The notes under the pieces were generated by a model. The model saw only the letters and a program-made list of their open reading frames with translations. It had not been told where the DNA came from and did no database searches. From positions 124,001 through 188,000 of the forward strand of contig JAFGSI010000004.1 of the NCBI GenBank assembly GCA_016934715.1: 64,000 nt of DNA. The letters run 5' to 3'. Of the stretch, positions 17,620-26,355 are shown one piece after another. Each line of letters begins with the position of its first letter. Within the stretch, counting starts at the first letter, position 1. This DNA is from Anaerolineales bacterium (GTDB lineage Bacteria; Chloroflexota; Anaerolineae; Anaerolineales; Villigracilaceae). The translations under genes and the position numbers were made by a program.

Positions 17620-17943
17620 CTATTCGGTCCACAGCAACTTCAGCCGCTTTTCGAACCCGCCGCGCTCGCTTCTCCGTTGGCGCTGGAGGCCTCGCACTGC
17701 CTGGCGGGAGATGCCCTTCTGGATCAGCAGCGCGTCGACCACTTCCAGGATGTCGGCCAACTCGGTCTTGAGGTGCAGCTCGTCCGCTTGCTGAGCTTCT
17801 TGCGCCTCCTCGACCAGTTTGTCGAGCAGGGCCTTTTCATACTCCCCTGGAGGCATGGTCTCCACCGCATAGCGTTTCCCGTCTTTCTCAATGATTTCCG
17901 GGATCCGATCTCGGATCAGTTTATTGTATGTGATCTTGGCCAT
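17620..17943 (-). CDS. MazG-like nucleotide pyrophosphohydrolase
   Basis: A 107-residue all-alpha NTP pyrophosphatase relative, beginning with the common YNKLIRDRIPEII segment and carrying EEAQE and ELADILEVVDAL, the acidic metal-binding helices of the MazG/HisE fold. It probably hydrolyses a nucleoside triphosphate or phosphoribosyl compound. It stands 10 bases after the upstream HNH gene and 28 before the DraG-like gene. The C-terminus is basic (RQRRSERGG) and less conserved. Confidence 0.85.
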   Translation of the reverse strand: MAKITYNKLIRDRIPEIIEKDGKRYAVETMPPGEYEKALLDKLVEEAQEAQQADELHLKTELADILEVVDALLIQKGISRQAVRGLQRQRRSERGGFEKRLKLLWTE

Positions 17944-17953
17944 GGTTTCTCCC

Positions 17954-19087
17954 TTAAAAGACCTGCAGGTTGCGCGCAGAAGCGATCACCTGCAGGTAGT
18001 CAGTGATCGAGTGGGTGAGCAGGGCAGGAAGTTCATCCCCGGAGACCTGACCCCCAAAACGCAGCCGGCTGTCCTGGATCAGGGCGGCCGATAACCCCGG
18101 CGACAACATGTATTGCACATAGGTGTGCTGCAAACGTGGTGTGGCCGCCGACAACCGCTCCGCTCCGGGCAGGCGATCACGCTTGACATGCTGGTTGAAC
18201 TGCCGGTCCGCGGGGACCAGGTTCCAGATCTCGTTGATCGGGTACACGCTCAAAGGAAGGATATGATCCAGATCATAACTGGTGGCGGAAAGTTTCTTAC
18301 CGGTCCAGGGACAGGTGAAGAGATGGCCTTCCATTATCAGGATGTCGACCTGGTTGCGTTCCCAGCTCAACGGCCGGCGGTTGTCGGGGCGGTCGGTCAA
18401 GAGGCCATAGACCAGTCCGCGCTCGACTCCGGCCAGGCTCTCAGTGAACAGGCACCATTGGTGGATACAGAGTGCTTCGATCCAGAGCGAGAGCTCGCAG
18501 AAGCTGGTCCACAATTCGGCGTCCACCAACACGCACATATCTTCCGGACGGGTTTCAGGCAGACAGGCTGCGGCCGGCTCGGTCTGCTGGATCTGGTCCC
18601 ACTTGCGGGGAGGGGCGAAGACTCCGTATTGATCGGGGCCGGCATAGCGGATGGGCTTTTGGATGGCAACGGTGATCGCCCGGATCGCCTGGTGGAAGGC
18701 GTCCACGAGCGGCCCCGGATAGGCACGCATGTGGATTGCGGAAAGAAACTCCCCGACTAGAAAGTACCCATCGGAAGGGTGGGAGACGCCAACGAGTTTC
18801 TCCCATTCCTGGCGCAGGTTGGTCAGAGCGGGGCGGAAGGATATATCTTCCCTGCCCCTGGCTTGCTGACCCTGGAGGATTGCCTGCTGTGGATCGACGA
18901 ACGGCCAGTAGTAGGCCACCCAGAAGCGCGCCAGGATGCGCAGGGGGATGGCAATCGCGGCCGCTCCCTGGCCGACGTGCGGAAAGCCCAGGACCACATC
19001 ATTGATGCTGCGAATCAGGGCGATCTTATAGCTGGCAACCTTGCGGTCGTGGCGCAGGATGGTGGCGATCAGGCTACCGGCATTCAT
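17954..19087 (-). CDS. HNH endonuclease domain protein
   Basis: A 377-residue protein. The first 230 residues are helical and unassigned; the C-terminal third has CPWTGKKLSATSYDLDHILP, then IWNLVPADRQFNQHVKRDRLP, which fits an HNH nuclease (His in DLDHI, Asn in WNLV, His in NQHVKRD). Only one Cys is seen, so the usual structural zinc site is incomplete. It begins 21 bases after the stop of another HNH gene and 10 bases before the MazG-like gene. Likely a restriction or defence nuclease. Confidence 0.8.
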   Translation of the reverse strand: MNAGSLIATILRHDRKVASYKIALIRSINDVVLGFPHVGQGAAAIAIPLRILARFWVAYYWPFVDPQQAILQGQQARGREDISFRPALTNLRQEWEKLVGVSHPSDGYFLVGEFLSAIHMRAYPGPLVDAFHQAIRAITVAIQKPIRYAGPDQYGVFAPPRKWDQIQQTEPAAACLPETRPEDMCVLVDAELWTSFCELSLWIEALCIHQWCLFTESLAGVERGLVYGLLTDRPDNRRPLSWERNQVDILIMEGHLFTCPWTGKKLSATSYDLDHILPLSVYPINEIWNLVPADRQFNQHVKRDRLPGAERLSAATPRLQHTYVQYMLSPGLSAALIQDSRLRFGGQVSGDELPALLTHSITDYLQVIASARNLQVF

Positions 19088-19108
19088 GGGGGCAGACCAA
19101 AAGTCGCT

Positions 19109-20014
19109 TTATCCATTGATACTCTGGAACTTGGCGTAACGCCATTCCAGGGCTTCCTGGTTGGGCCAATCGGCCTGGTTGCGGGGCAACAAAATCCTAG
19201 AGCGCTCCAATCCCTTGAGCGCATGCTGCAGGACTGGGCCGTCCTCTTCTTGCAAGATGTCCTCCCGAATATGGATCAGATAATCCGGCGTGACGGTCAA
19301 TAGGAAACTATCGAAGGCTGCATGATGTAGCTTGCAGAGCGCCAGGCCATTGCGGACGATCGGCCAGCCCTCCGGGTGAGGATCCGGGAGGATATGGGCC
19401 GCATCCAGCAGCTCGCGATGGCGCAAGCGGCAGAGGGCGCACTGGGATTGATACGCCTGGAGCACCCGCTCCCGAAAAGAACGTTGATGGAGGCGGACGC
19501 GCACCTCGGCAGTCAGGTACTGGCGACGGGCGTCTTCGGGGGCCGTATGCAGGAACTGCTCCGGCTGCAGGACAACCCTGTCCATATCTTCTGCTACAAC
19601 CTGGAAGGTCAGCGCCGCGGGATTATCCCCGACAATGTAGACTGGCCAGACTGCCAGGTACTGGCTTTTCACAAGGCCGAAGAAGTACACCAGTGGTCGG
19701 TTCTCTTGCATGGCACGGCGAAGGCCCACATTATCACGATGCTGGGGATCCTCTCCCCGGTAGCGGTAATGGAGGATCTCGCCCTGTTCAAAGGCATCGT
19801 CGTATGGACTTTCAGGAGTGGTTGTAATGGATAGGGGCAGCTCCATGATTCGAGGCTTGAAAATCCCCTGCGGACCCATGAAAGGCACACGTTCCCCTTT
19901 GTATTGAAATCCCTGCTGGAGCAGGGGGCGAGGCAGAACGTCCTCCCCGTGGATGTTTTTCTGCTCGGCCAGCCATTGGAAGGCTGCTATGCGTATGCTT
20001 AGATCATTGTCCAT
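19109..20014 (-). CDS. HNH endonuclease, restriction-type
   Basis: A 301-residue protein. The N-terminal half includes GEILHYRYRGEDPQHRDN and RPLVYFFGLVKSQYLAVWPV, a pattern I associate with predicted HNH restriction endonucleases. The C-terminal part has CALCRLRHRELLDAAHILPD, then IVRNGLALCKLHHAAFD with zinc Cys residues and the H-N-H catalytic triad. It is the first gene of the minus-strand run ending at 15798. Target DNA and modification dependence cannot be read from sequence. Confidence 0.85.
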   Translation of the reverse strand: MDNDLSIRIAAFQWLAEQKNIHGEDVLPRPLLQQGFQYKGERVPFMGPQGIFKPRIMELPLSITTTPESPYDDAFEQGEILHYRYRGEDPQHRDNVGLRRAMQENRPLVYFFGLVKSQYLAVWPVYIVGDNPAALTFQVVAEDMDRVVLQPEQFLHTAPEDARRQYLTAEVRVRLHQRSFRERVLQAYQSQCALCRLRHRELLDAAHILPDPHPEGWPIVRNGLALCKLHHAAFDSFLLTVTPDYLIHIREDILQEEDGPVLQHALKGLERSRILLPRNQADWPNQEALEWRYAKFQSING

Positions 20015-20368
20015 TGATTCCCTTGGGTTGAGCGCAGAGTGAAGACTGCATATTGGGGTTCACCGGCTCGTATATCCATTGTACATCTGTTATGCGAATC
20101 AAATACGGGTTCACAGGACAGTCGGTTTATCTTCCCTGGAAGAGAGTATTACGCCCATCTCCATATGGAATAACCAGAAAAATGGCCGCGAGGCCTTTCT
20201 CTGCCAAACATTGCCGAAAGGGAGTTGACAAGAGATATCCCCTATCAGCCTGCGCTGCCGGTTTCATCTCCAGTCACGAAAGTCATTTTGTATTGTGATT
20301 TATGCTACAATCATCCTCGTCGAGAGGAAATGTCGTTATCCGGCACTGATCAGGGAGAAGAATAAGCC
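20015..20368. other. Divergent intergenic region between HNH and DUF2726 genes
   Basis: No gene is supported. A TGCTACAAT at 20303-20311 on the plus strand fits an extended -10 promoter for the DUF2726 gene. The rest is AT-rich sequence in which I see no further structure. Confidence 0.4.
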
Positions 20369-21031
20369 ATGGCCGCCAGCACTAATCAGAAACAAGGATG
20401 TGCAAGTATCTTATTGCCATTCCTGCGCCGTGCAAAAGATAAAACGCCCGCAGAAGTCCTGCCTTATCGTCTGCGAGACGATTTTTTATCCCCTGCTGAG
20501 CTTTCATTTTACAAAGTGCTGTCATCGTTGATGACAGGTTCGAGACTTGTCATTCAGGTCAAGGTGGGGTTGGGGGATCTCTTCTATGTCATCCGGCCGA
20601 ACGAGAATCATGCCTATATGAACAAAATCCGCCAGAAGCATGTCGATTTCCTGATCTGTGACTCGGCCACGATGAGACCTTTGTTGGCGATCGAGTTAGA
20701 CGATTCCAGTCACGATCAGCCCCGTCGCCAAGCTCGGGACGAGTTTGTTGATCAGGCTTTCCAGTCAGCAAATTTCCCGTTGTTGCATATTCCAGCCCAG
20801 CGCGAATACAATACGCAGGAAATCACTGCTCGCATCGCGCCTTTGCTCAAGGCCAGCATGAACGCGCCGATTAAGAAGTCAGAGCCGTCGTCGCTAGAAG
20901 CGGCCCCGGTGTGTCCCAAGTGTGGCATTCCGATGGTGGTCAGGACTGCAGCACAAGGCGCGCACAAAGGGGAACAATTCTATGGCTGTCCCAATTATCC
21001 GCGTTGCCGCGAGACAAGAATGATTTCTTGA
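20369..21031 (+). CDS. DUF2726 (PD-(D/E)xK-like) protein with zinc ribbon
   Basis: A 220-residue protein. Residues about 30-165 fit DUF2726, a restriction-endonuclease-like fold: YRLRDDFLSPAELSFYKVL, then KHVDFLICD and LAIELDDSSHD with the acidic residues of the nuclease core. The C-terminus, VCPKCGIPMVVRT to FYGCPNYPRCRET, is a four-Cys topoisomerase-type zinc ribbon that should bind DNA. The ATG at 20369 is the first in frame. Possibly a nuclease in DNA repair or defence; activity not shown. Confidence 0.85.
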   Translation: MAASTNQKQGCASILLPFLRRAKDKTPAEVLPYRLRDDFLSPAELSFYKVLSSLMTGSRLVIQVKVGLGDLFYVIRPNENHAYMNKIRQKHVDFLICDSATMRPLLAIELDDSSHDQPRRQARDEFVDQAFQSANFPLLHIPAQREYNTQEITARIAPLLKASMNAPIKKSEPSSLEAAPVCPKCGIPMVVRTAAQGAHKGEQFYGCPNYPRCRETRMIS

Positions 21032-21232
21032 GATCAGTCGTTATTTTTATTGGCTCTCTCCAGAACATATGCCTCTCCCTTTTCAAGCGGCGCAAGGTGT
21101 AATTCGATGTAAAATAAAGTTACTCCTCTTTGGGGCATCATTGATGACCATGGAAGAACGGGGAGCCCTGGGGAAAAGAAAATTCGGGTCGATTAGTTCA
21201 GAAATTTGGTTTCGGGAAAGCCGAGAAAAACC

Positions 21233-21961
21233 ATGAAATCCAACCCGACCGAAATCACGCAAGCCCTTCTTGCTTACGGAGAAACCCTCCCGCCGACGGA
21301 TATCTTCCCCGTCATGGTCCCGGAGGCGGCAGAATTGATCGTCCGCGATCCTTATGCCTTCTGTATCGGCACCTGCCTTGACCGCGGTGCCAGGGCCGAG
21401 GTCATCTGGACCATCCCCTATGACATGAAGAATGCACTTGGCCATCTGGACCCGTATCGGATTTATGGCATCTCCCTGGATGCATTGGCAGGTTTATTTG
21501 CCTGCCTACCGCGCAAGCCCCGCTATCCGAATGCCGCACCCCGCACGATCCGCGAATTGACTAATATCGTGGTGGAAAGATGCGGCGGTGATGCCTCCCG
21601 GATCTGGGTAGGGAAAAGCGCTGTCGAAGTCCAAAATACCTTCTGTTCCATCCATGGTGTAGGGCCGGGCATTGCCAGCATGGCGGTGTTGTTGATCGAG
21701 AAAGCTTTCGCGGTCCGCTTTGAAGATCACTGGAATATGGACATCAAGCCGGATATTCACACTGTACGCGTTCTTTACCGGCTGGGGGCCAGCCAGGCCG
21801 AGACCGTCGAGGCCGCCCTGGCAGCCTCCCGGCAAATGAACCCGGCATTTCCTGGCATCGTGGATTGGGCGTTGTGGAATATCGGCCGCAATTGGTGCCG
21901 GTCCGCAGATCCGGATTGTGAGATCTGCCCTGTCTCTGAGGTTTGCGAGAAGCGCTATTGA
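21233..21961 (+). CDS. HhH-GPD / endonuclease III-like DNA repair protein
   Basis: A 242-residue protein. IHGVGPGIASMAVLLI is a helix-hairpin-helix, and DIKPDIHTVRVLYRLG follows with the catalytic-type Asp. The end, WCRSADPDCEICPVSEVC, has C-x6-C-x2-C-x5-C, the [4Fe-4S] loop of endonuclease III relatives. It would be a base-excision glycosylase or structural variant. The ATG at 21233 is chosen over a TTG at 21206. Its stop overlaps the start of the next gene (TTGA), so the two are coupled. Confidence 0.85.
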   Translation: MKSNPTEITQALLAYGETLPPTDIFPVMVPEAAELIVRDPYAFCIGTCLDRGARAEVIWTIPYDMKNALGHLDPYRIYGISLDALAGLFACLPRKPRYPNAAPRTIRELTNIVVERCGGDASRIWVGKSAVEVQNTFCSIHGVGPGIASMAVLLIEKAFAVRFEDHWNMDIKPDIHTVRVLYRLGASQAETVEAALAASRQMNPAFPGIVDWALWNIGRNWCRSADPDCEICPVSEVCEKRY

Positions 21962-22365
21962 AAAGAATTATCCTGATTTCCTGTGTCAGTAAGAAACGCC
22001 CGTACCGGGCGAAGGCGAAAGATCTGTATATTAGCGCCCTGTTCAGAAAGAACCTCGCCTATGCCCAGCGGTTGAATCCGGATGCGATTTATATTCTGTC
22101 GGCGAAGTATGGCCTGGTGGATCTGGAGACAGAGATCGATCCATATGATCTGACCCTGAATACGATCTCGGCTGAACTGATCAAGAAATGGGCGGTCTAT
22201 GTATTACATCAGTTGTCGGCGGTGGCCGATCTCCGGCAGGATCATTTTATCTTCCTGGCCGGCATGAAGTACCGTAAATATTTACTGCCCCATCTGGCAT
22301 CTTATGTAATTCCGCTGGAGGGATTGCCGATCGGAAAGCAGTTGCAATACTTGTCCAAACCATAG
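21958..22365 (+). CDS. DUF6884-like protein
   Basis: A 135-residue protein beginning KRIILISCVSKKRPYRAKA, with YILSAKYGLVDLETEIDPYD in the middle, which I recognise from memory as the DUF6884 pattern. Function unknown; the family is often near DNA-processing or phage-related genes. The TTG at 21958 is favoured because the family starts with this segment and the codon overlaps the upstream stop; a TTG at 21943 is also possible. Confidence 0.65.
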   Translation: MKRIILISCVSKKRPYRAKAKDLYISALFRKNLAYAQRLNPDAIYILSAKYGLVDLETEIDPYDLTLNTISAELIKKWAVYVLHQLSAVADLRQDHFIFLAGMKYRKYLLPHLASYVIPLEGLPIGKQLQYLSKP

Positions 22366-22386
22366 AATCTTATTTACGGTAACGGT

Positions 22387-23076
22387 ATGGGAAAAATCTA
22401 CATTCCTGCAGCATCCCCTGAAGATTAGAGAAAACTCCTCGCCGCGCCCGAGAAGCACTGGAAAGAGGGGTATTCTGCGTGGGCCCTCGCTTATTGCTGG
22501 CAGAATGGAAAAGGGTTTCCTCCTGAAGTCGCTTTGCTTTTCGAAGCCTCCGGGCATCCTGCATTCCGTCAACTGGAATTCTTGTTGGCGACCCCCGAAT
22601 ACCAGGTGCGCATTCCTCCTACGCGTGGTCATCCATCCCAGAACGACCTGTTCGTTCTGGCGAAGGCAGCGGATGGTGGTTTGGTATCTATCATGGTGGA
22701 AGGCAAAGTGTCTGAGAGCTTTGGTCCATCCCTGGGGGCGTGGATGGTGGATTTCACTCCTGGGAAGAAAACCCGCCTCGCTTTCTTGCGGTCGAAACTG
22801 GGATTGGACCAGGAACTGCCAACGAGTTTGCGTTACCAGCTTCTGCATCGACTGGCTTCAGCGGTGATCGAGGCGGAGCGATTCGGAGCCAGGTACGCAG
22901 TCATGATGATTCATTCCTTCAGCCCGGCGGATGCCTGGTTCGATGATTATGTCTCGTTCCTGTCATTATTTAATGTCAGGGGAGAGACTGGAACACTTGT
23001 CAGACTGGCGGAATTGAATGGGGTCAGTGTCTTTGCGGGGTGGGTTCGGGGCGACCCGAAATATTTACAGGCTTGA
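22387..23076 (+). pseudogene. DUF6946-like protein interrupted by an amber codon
   Basis: From the ATG at 22387 the frame reads 13 residues (MGKIYIPAASPED), then TAG at 22426-22428, then continues open to 23076 with the conserved body (KHWKEGYSAWALAYCW, LVSIMVEGKVSESFG, RYQLLHRLASAVIEAERF). The stop sits where related proteins, as I remember them, have Trp, so a TGG-to-TAG change is likely. A downstream start giving 180 residues (from about 22534) would lack the N-terminal third. Annotated as DUF6946 from memory; the EGK segment suggests a nuclease-like fold. Confidence 0.65.
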
Positions 23077-23197
23077 CCAACTTATCTACCCTGAGCGATA
23101 CCACGATCGAGATATCCTCTGTCTGCACGAAGACGGATCAAACGGGTTTACAAGCGTCTGTAGCCTGTGCGAGGAAGTGCCCGGTCGACGCGGGGGA

Positions 23198-24856
23198 CTA
23201 GAACAAGATCTCCTCATCCGACAGATCGTCTTCCCTGTCATAAACTTCCTGGAACCAGTTGTACATATCTTTGTCCAGTTCCTCCAGGGCGAGCAATTGC
23301 ATTCCCGTTGACTCCCAATTCTTCCCGTGAACAGGATGCCTGTTGATCTCATCCTGATATTCCAGCGCCTCGGCCGGCCATGCTTCCCGGGAGAACCCCA
23401 GGTAAGATACTTTCCAGCGGTGAAATTTCGGAACGTATCTGCAGGTCTTGACCTGGACAAGCTCTTCCATGACCCGGCGGCCGTTCTCCACCGAACCCCA
23501 CAGGCATTCTCCCAGGAACAGGGTCTTCTCTGCCCGGTTGAGCCCGACGATGGGCCCCTCATCCTTCGATTTCCAAGCACTCCCGATCTCGAAGACCTCA
23601 TGCGGCAGCTTGCCTCTCGCGCAAGCCCACAGGACCCACTGCCGGCACAGGTCCGGCCAGACATTCGAAGCAATGAATTTGGGCATTTGCTCCTCAACCT
23701 CCTCAAAGACCTGGTCCCCCTGACCGGAGGCGATCTCTTCTTCCCGGCCGGCCAGGAAGGTGGCATGAAATCTCAGGAATGGATCGTTGATGCAATACCG
23801 GCTCCGCCGGGACCGCAGTGATGTGTCGATTACGGGCCGCTCTGCCTCGATGATCCGGGCCCTGGTCAGCAGGTCAAGCTGCGCTGGCACATCCACCCCT
23901 TTCAGCTCGGGGAAGGCCGCGATCTTTTTGGCCGTGTTCTTACCCCGGGTGATCGCCTTCAGGATCGCCAGGGGAATGGCCGGCTCGGCGCTGTAGTCTT
24001 GCAGCAGCCGGCGCGGTTCGGACAGGAGCGGGCCGGCTGGGGAGAACAGCAGGTCCCTGAGATTGTCTGTTACCGATCGCGCTGGGTCCAATCTCGCCCA
24101 GTAGGCCGGGATGCCCCCGAAAACAGAGTAGAGGGTGACCCGCTCGATGGCCGAATAGTGGGGGAAAAAACTGCGGGTGGTGTTGAACACGAAGGGCCGC
24201 AGCTGGATCTGCGACCTTGCGCGCATGTAAAGCGGAGCGTGATGGTACGAGAAGATGTCCCGGAACATCACATCCAGGTTGGAGCCGGCCAGGCACAGGA
24301 AGAGATCCAGCTCGTCGGAGTGAAGGTCCCACAACTTTTGAAACTTGCTGGCCATCCCCGGCGTGGCTTGTGCCAGGTAGGGGTATTTATCGATGAACAA
24401 TGCCAGGCGCTCTTCTTGCGCCAGCCGTCCAACCATCTCGAATGCCTCTTCCCAGCTGGCGCAGGCGCAGCCTTCCAGGGTTGGCTTACCGGCGGCGCTG
24501 TAGTCCCGCAGCGCCTGGCAGAAGGAATGCAGCTGCTCGGCCGGCGAGACCTGGGGGACTTCCCAATGCAGAACCCGGACGCCGGTCCGGCGAGCCCACT
24601 CTTTGAGCAGGGTGGTCTTGCCGACTCTCCTCGGGCCGTGCAGAATGAGCAATTCTGCCCTGTCAGATTCCCAACACCGGCTGAGCGTTTCGAGTTCGAC
24701 CTCCCGGTCGAAGAAATGATCATTCATGCTGATCCCGTGAGGTTCCAGGAGTGGGAAAGTGTCATAGGAATATTCTGCGATCGCATTTTGGAGCAATCTG
24801 TCCAATTCTTCCGGATCGATCTTGGCGAGCATCTCCCACAGCCCAGCAAGGTCCAC
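23198..24856 (-). CDS. Archaeal-type ATPase with DUF234 C-terminal domain
   Basis: A 552-residue protein counted from the GTG at 24856; an ATG at 24727 would give the more usual N-terminus MNDHFFDRE. Walker A is LILHGPRRVGKTT. The expected Walker B region reads LALFIDKYPYL, with Lys where the family normally has an acidic residue after Asp. The C-terminal SRRSRYCINDPFLRFHATFL segment fits DUF234. These STAND-like ATPases are of poorly known role and often lie in mobile or defence regions. Confidence 0.8.
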   Translation of the reverse strand: MDLAGLWEMLAKIDPEELDRLLQNAIAEYSYDTFPLLEPHGISMNDHFFDREVELETLSRCWESDRAELLILHGPRRVGKTTLLKEWARRTGVRVLHWEVPQVSPAEQLHSFCQALRDYSAAGKPTLEGCACASWEEAFEMVGRLAQEERLALFIDKYPYLAQATPGMASKFQKLWDLHSDELDLFLCLAGSNLDVMFRDIFSYHHAPLYMRARSQIQLRPFVFNTTRSFFPHYSAIERVTLYSVFGGIPAYWARLDPARSVTDNLRDLLFSPAGPLLSEPRRLLQDYSAEPAIPLAILKAITRGKNTAKKIAAFPELKGVDVPAQLDLLTRARIIEAERPVIDTSLRSRRSRYCINDPFLRFHATFLAGREEEIASGQGDQVFEEVEEQMPKFIASNVWPDLCRQWVLWACARGKLPHEVFEIGSAWKSKDEGPIVGLNRAEKTLFLGECLWGSVENGRRVMEELVQVKTCRYVPKFHRWKVSYLGFSREAWPAEALEYQDEINRHPVHGKNWESTGMQLLALEELDKDMYNWFQEVYDREDDLSDEEILF

Positions 24857-25083
24857 CTGCCGTGATCGTTTTTTGGGGGGGCTGCAATTGCAGCCCGGAT
24901 GACGCTGTCTCTGACGCTGGGATCGATCATGGGGTTACTTCCTGCCCGGGGTCACTCTGATGGTTTCACTCAAGGAACAAACCGCATTGGGGAGAAGCAG
25001 TGCACCACATTCGAAAGAGGAATGATCTGGGTTGACACCGGATTTGAATCCTGGACGACTGGCTGTTGCCGCGAAAGGTATCT

Positions 25084-25494
25084 TCAGGCTTGCGGATAAT
25101 TCTCCAGGAATTCTGGCGGCAGGACACGGTCGCGGTTGATCTGCCAGGCGAGGTCGGCGAGTTCTTCTTTGATCGAAATGATGGCATCGCGGTGTTCCTC
25201 TTTGACGTGCCCGGCGTTTGTGTTCATGAGCCAGAAGGGGAGGGCTTTCATATCCAGGAAGAGTTTCCTGCGTTTGCGGAGGGTATCTTTGTAGGGTGAT
25301 TCCGTGGAGCAGAGGAACAGGTGATCCGCGTAGACCATGTTTGCGCGAATCTGACGGTGCTGGTACCCAGGGTTCAAGCCCAGGGTCTGGCAGAGTTCGT
25401 CGAAACAGACCAGGACCAGGTGCTCTTCTGTGAAGCAGGCGGTCAGTTGGATCCCGCGAATGTTGCAGGGGACTTTCCGGGCGATCTGTGGCAT
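25084..25494 (-). CDS. Phage antirepressor N-terminal-like protein
   Basis: A 136-residue protein whose first half (VPCNIRGIQLTACFTEEHLV, then FDELCQTLGLNPGYQHRQI) fits the P22 antirepressor N-terminal domain. The remainder is helical and charged. GGAGGTGACC precedes the ATG. It is a lone phage-derived regulator here; no other phage structural gene is visible nearby. Confidence 0.7.
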   Translation of the reverse strand: MPQIARKVPCNIRGIQLTACFTEEHLVLVCFDELCQTLGLNPGYQHRQIRANMVYADHLFLCSTESPYKDTLRKRRKLFLDMKALPFWLMNTNAGHVKEEHRDAIISIKEELADLAWQINRDRVLPPEFLENYPQA

Positions 25495-25556
25495 TGGTCA
25501 CCTCCATTTCGATATTAGCACAAAAGTTCTAATTGGGCAAGCGGAACGGGTGCATG

Positions 25557-25757
25557 TCAGTTTGGGGGCGAGTTATAGGCAGTTTTCCAGCGTTCATCAA
25601 ACCGGTGGCCCATAATTGCTCCTCGGATCGGGAGCAAATGTTCTGCACCAACACGACTCCAACGCATTCCCGAGCCGCAGAAACGATCCTTGAAACGCTT
25701 TCCGCCACTCTCTACCATGCCACTACCGATCAGCCAGCCTTCCGAACGCATCGCCAC
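25557..25757 (-). pseudogene. Transposase C-terminal fragment (ISKra4-like)
   Basis: The translated piece contains GSGMVESGGKRFKDRFCGS and GMRWSRVGAEHLLPIRGA, the end segment of a transposase family I associate with ISKra4. Everything upstream of this is missing. The rest of 25495-25871 holds no other recognisable gene. Confidence 0.6.
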
Positions 25758-25871
25758 ATTGACCTAGAGAAATCCCCCTACCTTTTTTACTCGTTCTTGA
25801 TATTTCCAACACTTCCCTCTAGCCTATTTGCCGTATGACATTCCCTGTGGCTGATCCGGGAATGTCACACG

Positions 25872-26054
25872 TTATAAATCGATCCCGACCGCTTCCAGAT
25901 CGTTTTGGTTGAGATCCTGCTCCGTAAACGTCTCCTTGAGCACCCTGCTGCGCATTGCCTCCCGGATGGCCGGGGCGAGTTTCTTTGCCGTCAAGACGAG
26001 GGCGATCGGGTCGTCGTCCTGGCCCGGGCTTAGGTGATACATCGCATATTTCAT
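25872..26054 (-). CDS. Conserved 60-residue protein, paralogue of the parM-adjacent gene
   Basis: Starting at the ATG at 26054, this 60-residue protein is clearly related to the one at 27016-27198: both contain IALVLT-KKLAPAIREAMRS and end with a D-L-E-x-x-G-I-x-L tail. Function unknown. It lacks an actin-like gene beside it and is divergent from the nucleotidyltransferase pair. Confidence 0.6.
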   Translation of the reverse strand: MKYAMYHLSPGQDDDPIALVLTAKKLAPAIREAMRSRVLKETFTEQDLNQNDLEAVGIDL

Positions 26055-26088
26055 CCCTGGAAGGCGCGTACTGTGCACCTGGGACGAG

Positions 26089-26094
26089 TATAAT
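26089..26094 (+). promoter_or_regulatory. -10 element of a probable leaderless promoter
   Basis: A perfect TATAAT is followed after 6 bases by the ATG at 26101. Confidence 0.6.
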
Positions 26095-26100
26095 CATGTT

Positions 26101-26355
26101 ATGAGCGCTTTATTCTCCGATACCCATCCGAAAATGGAGGCCCTGCAGATCCAGTTGTGGCGGCAGGCGAGCCCCACCCGGAAGATGCAGATGCTGGCGC
26201 AGCTGAATGCATCGGCGCGGATGTTGGCGCTGGCGGGCCTGCGTGCACAGTATCCGCATAGCAGCGAAGGAGAATTGCGTCGCCGGCTGGCGGGTCTATT
26301 GCTCGGGGAGGAGCTGGCCCGCAGGGTTTATGGGGAGCTGCTTGATGCAAAATGA
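26101..26355 (+). CDS. Small helical partner of a nucleotidyltransferase
   Basis: An 84-residue mostly helical protein overlapping the next gene by 11 bases. No named domain recognised; ALAGLRAQYPHSSEGELRRR resembles short proteins often found upstream of AbiEii-like nucleotidyltransferases. Likely the partner in a two-gene module. Confidence 0.65.
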   Translation: MSALFSDTHPKMEALQIQLWRQASPTRKMQMLAQLNASARMLALAGLRAQYPHSSEGELRRRLAGLLLGEELARRVYGELLDAK

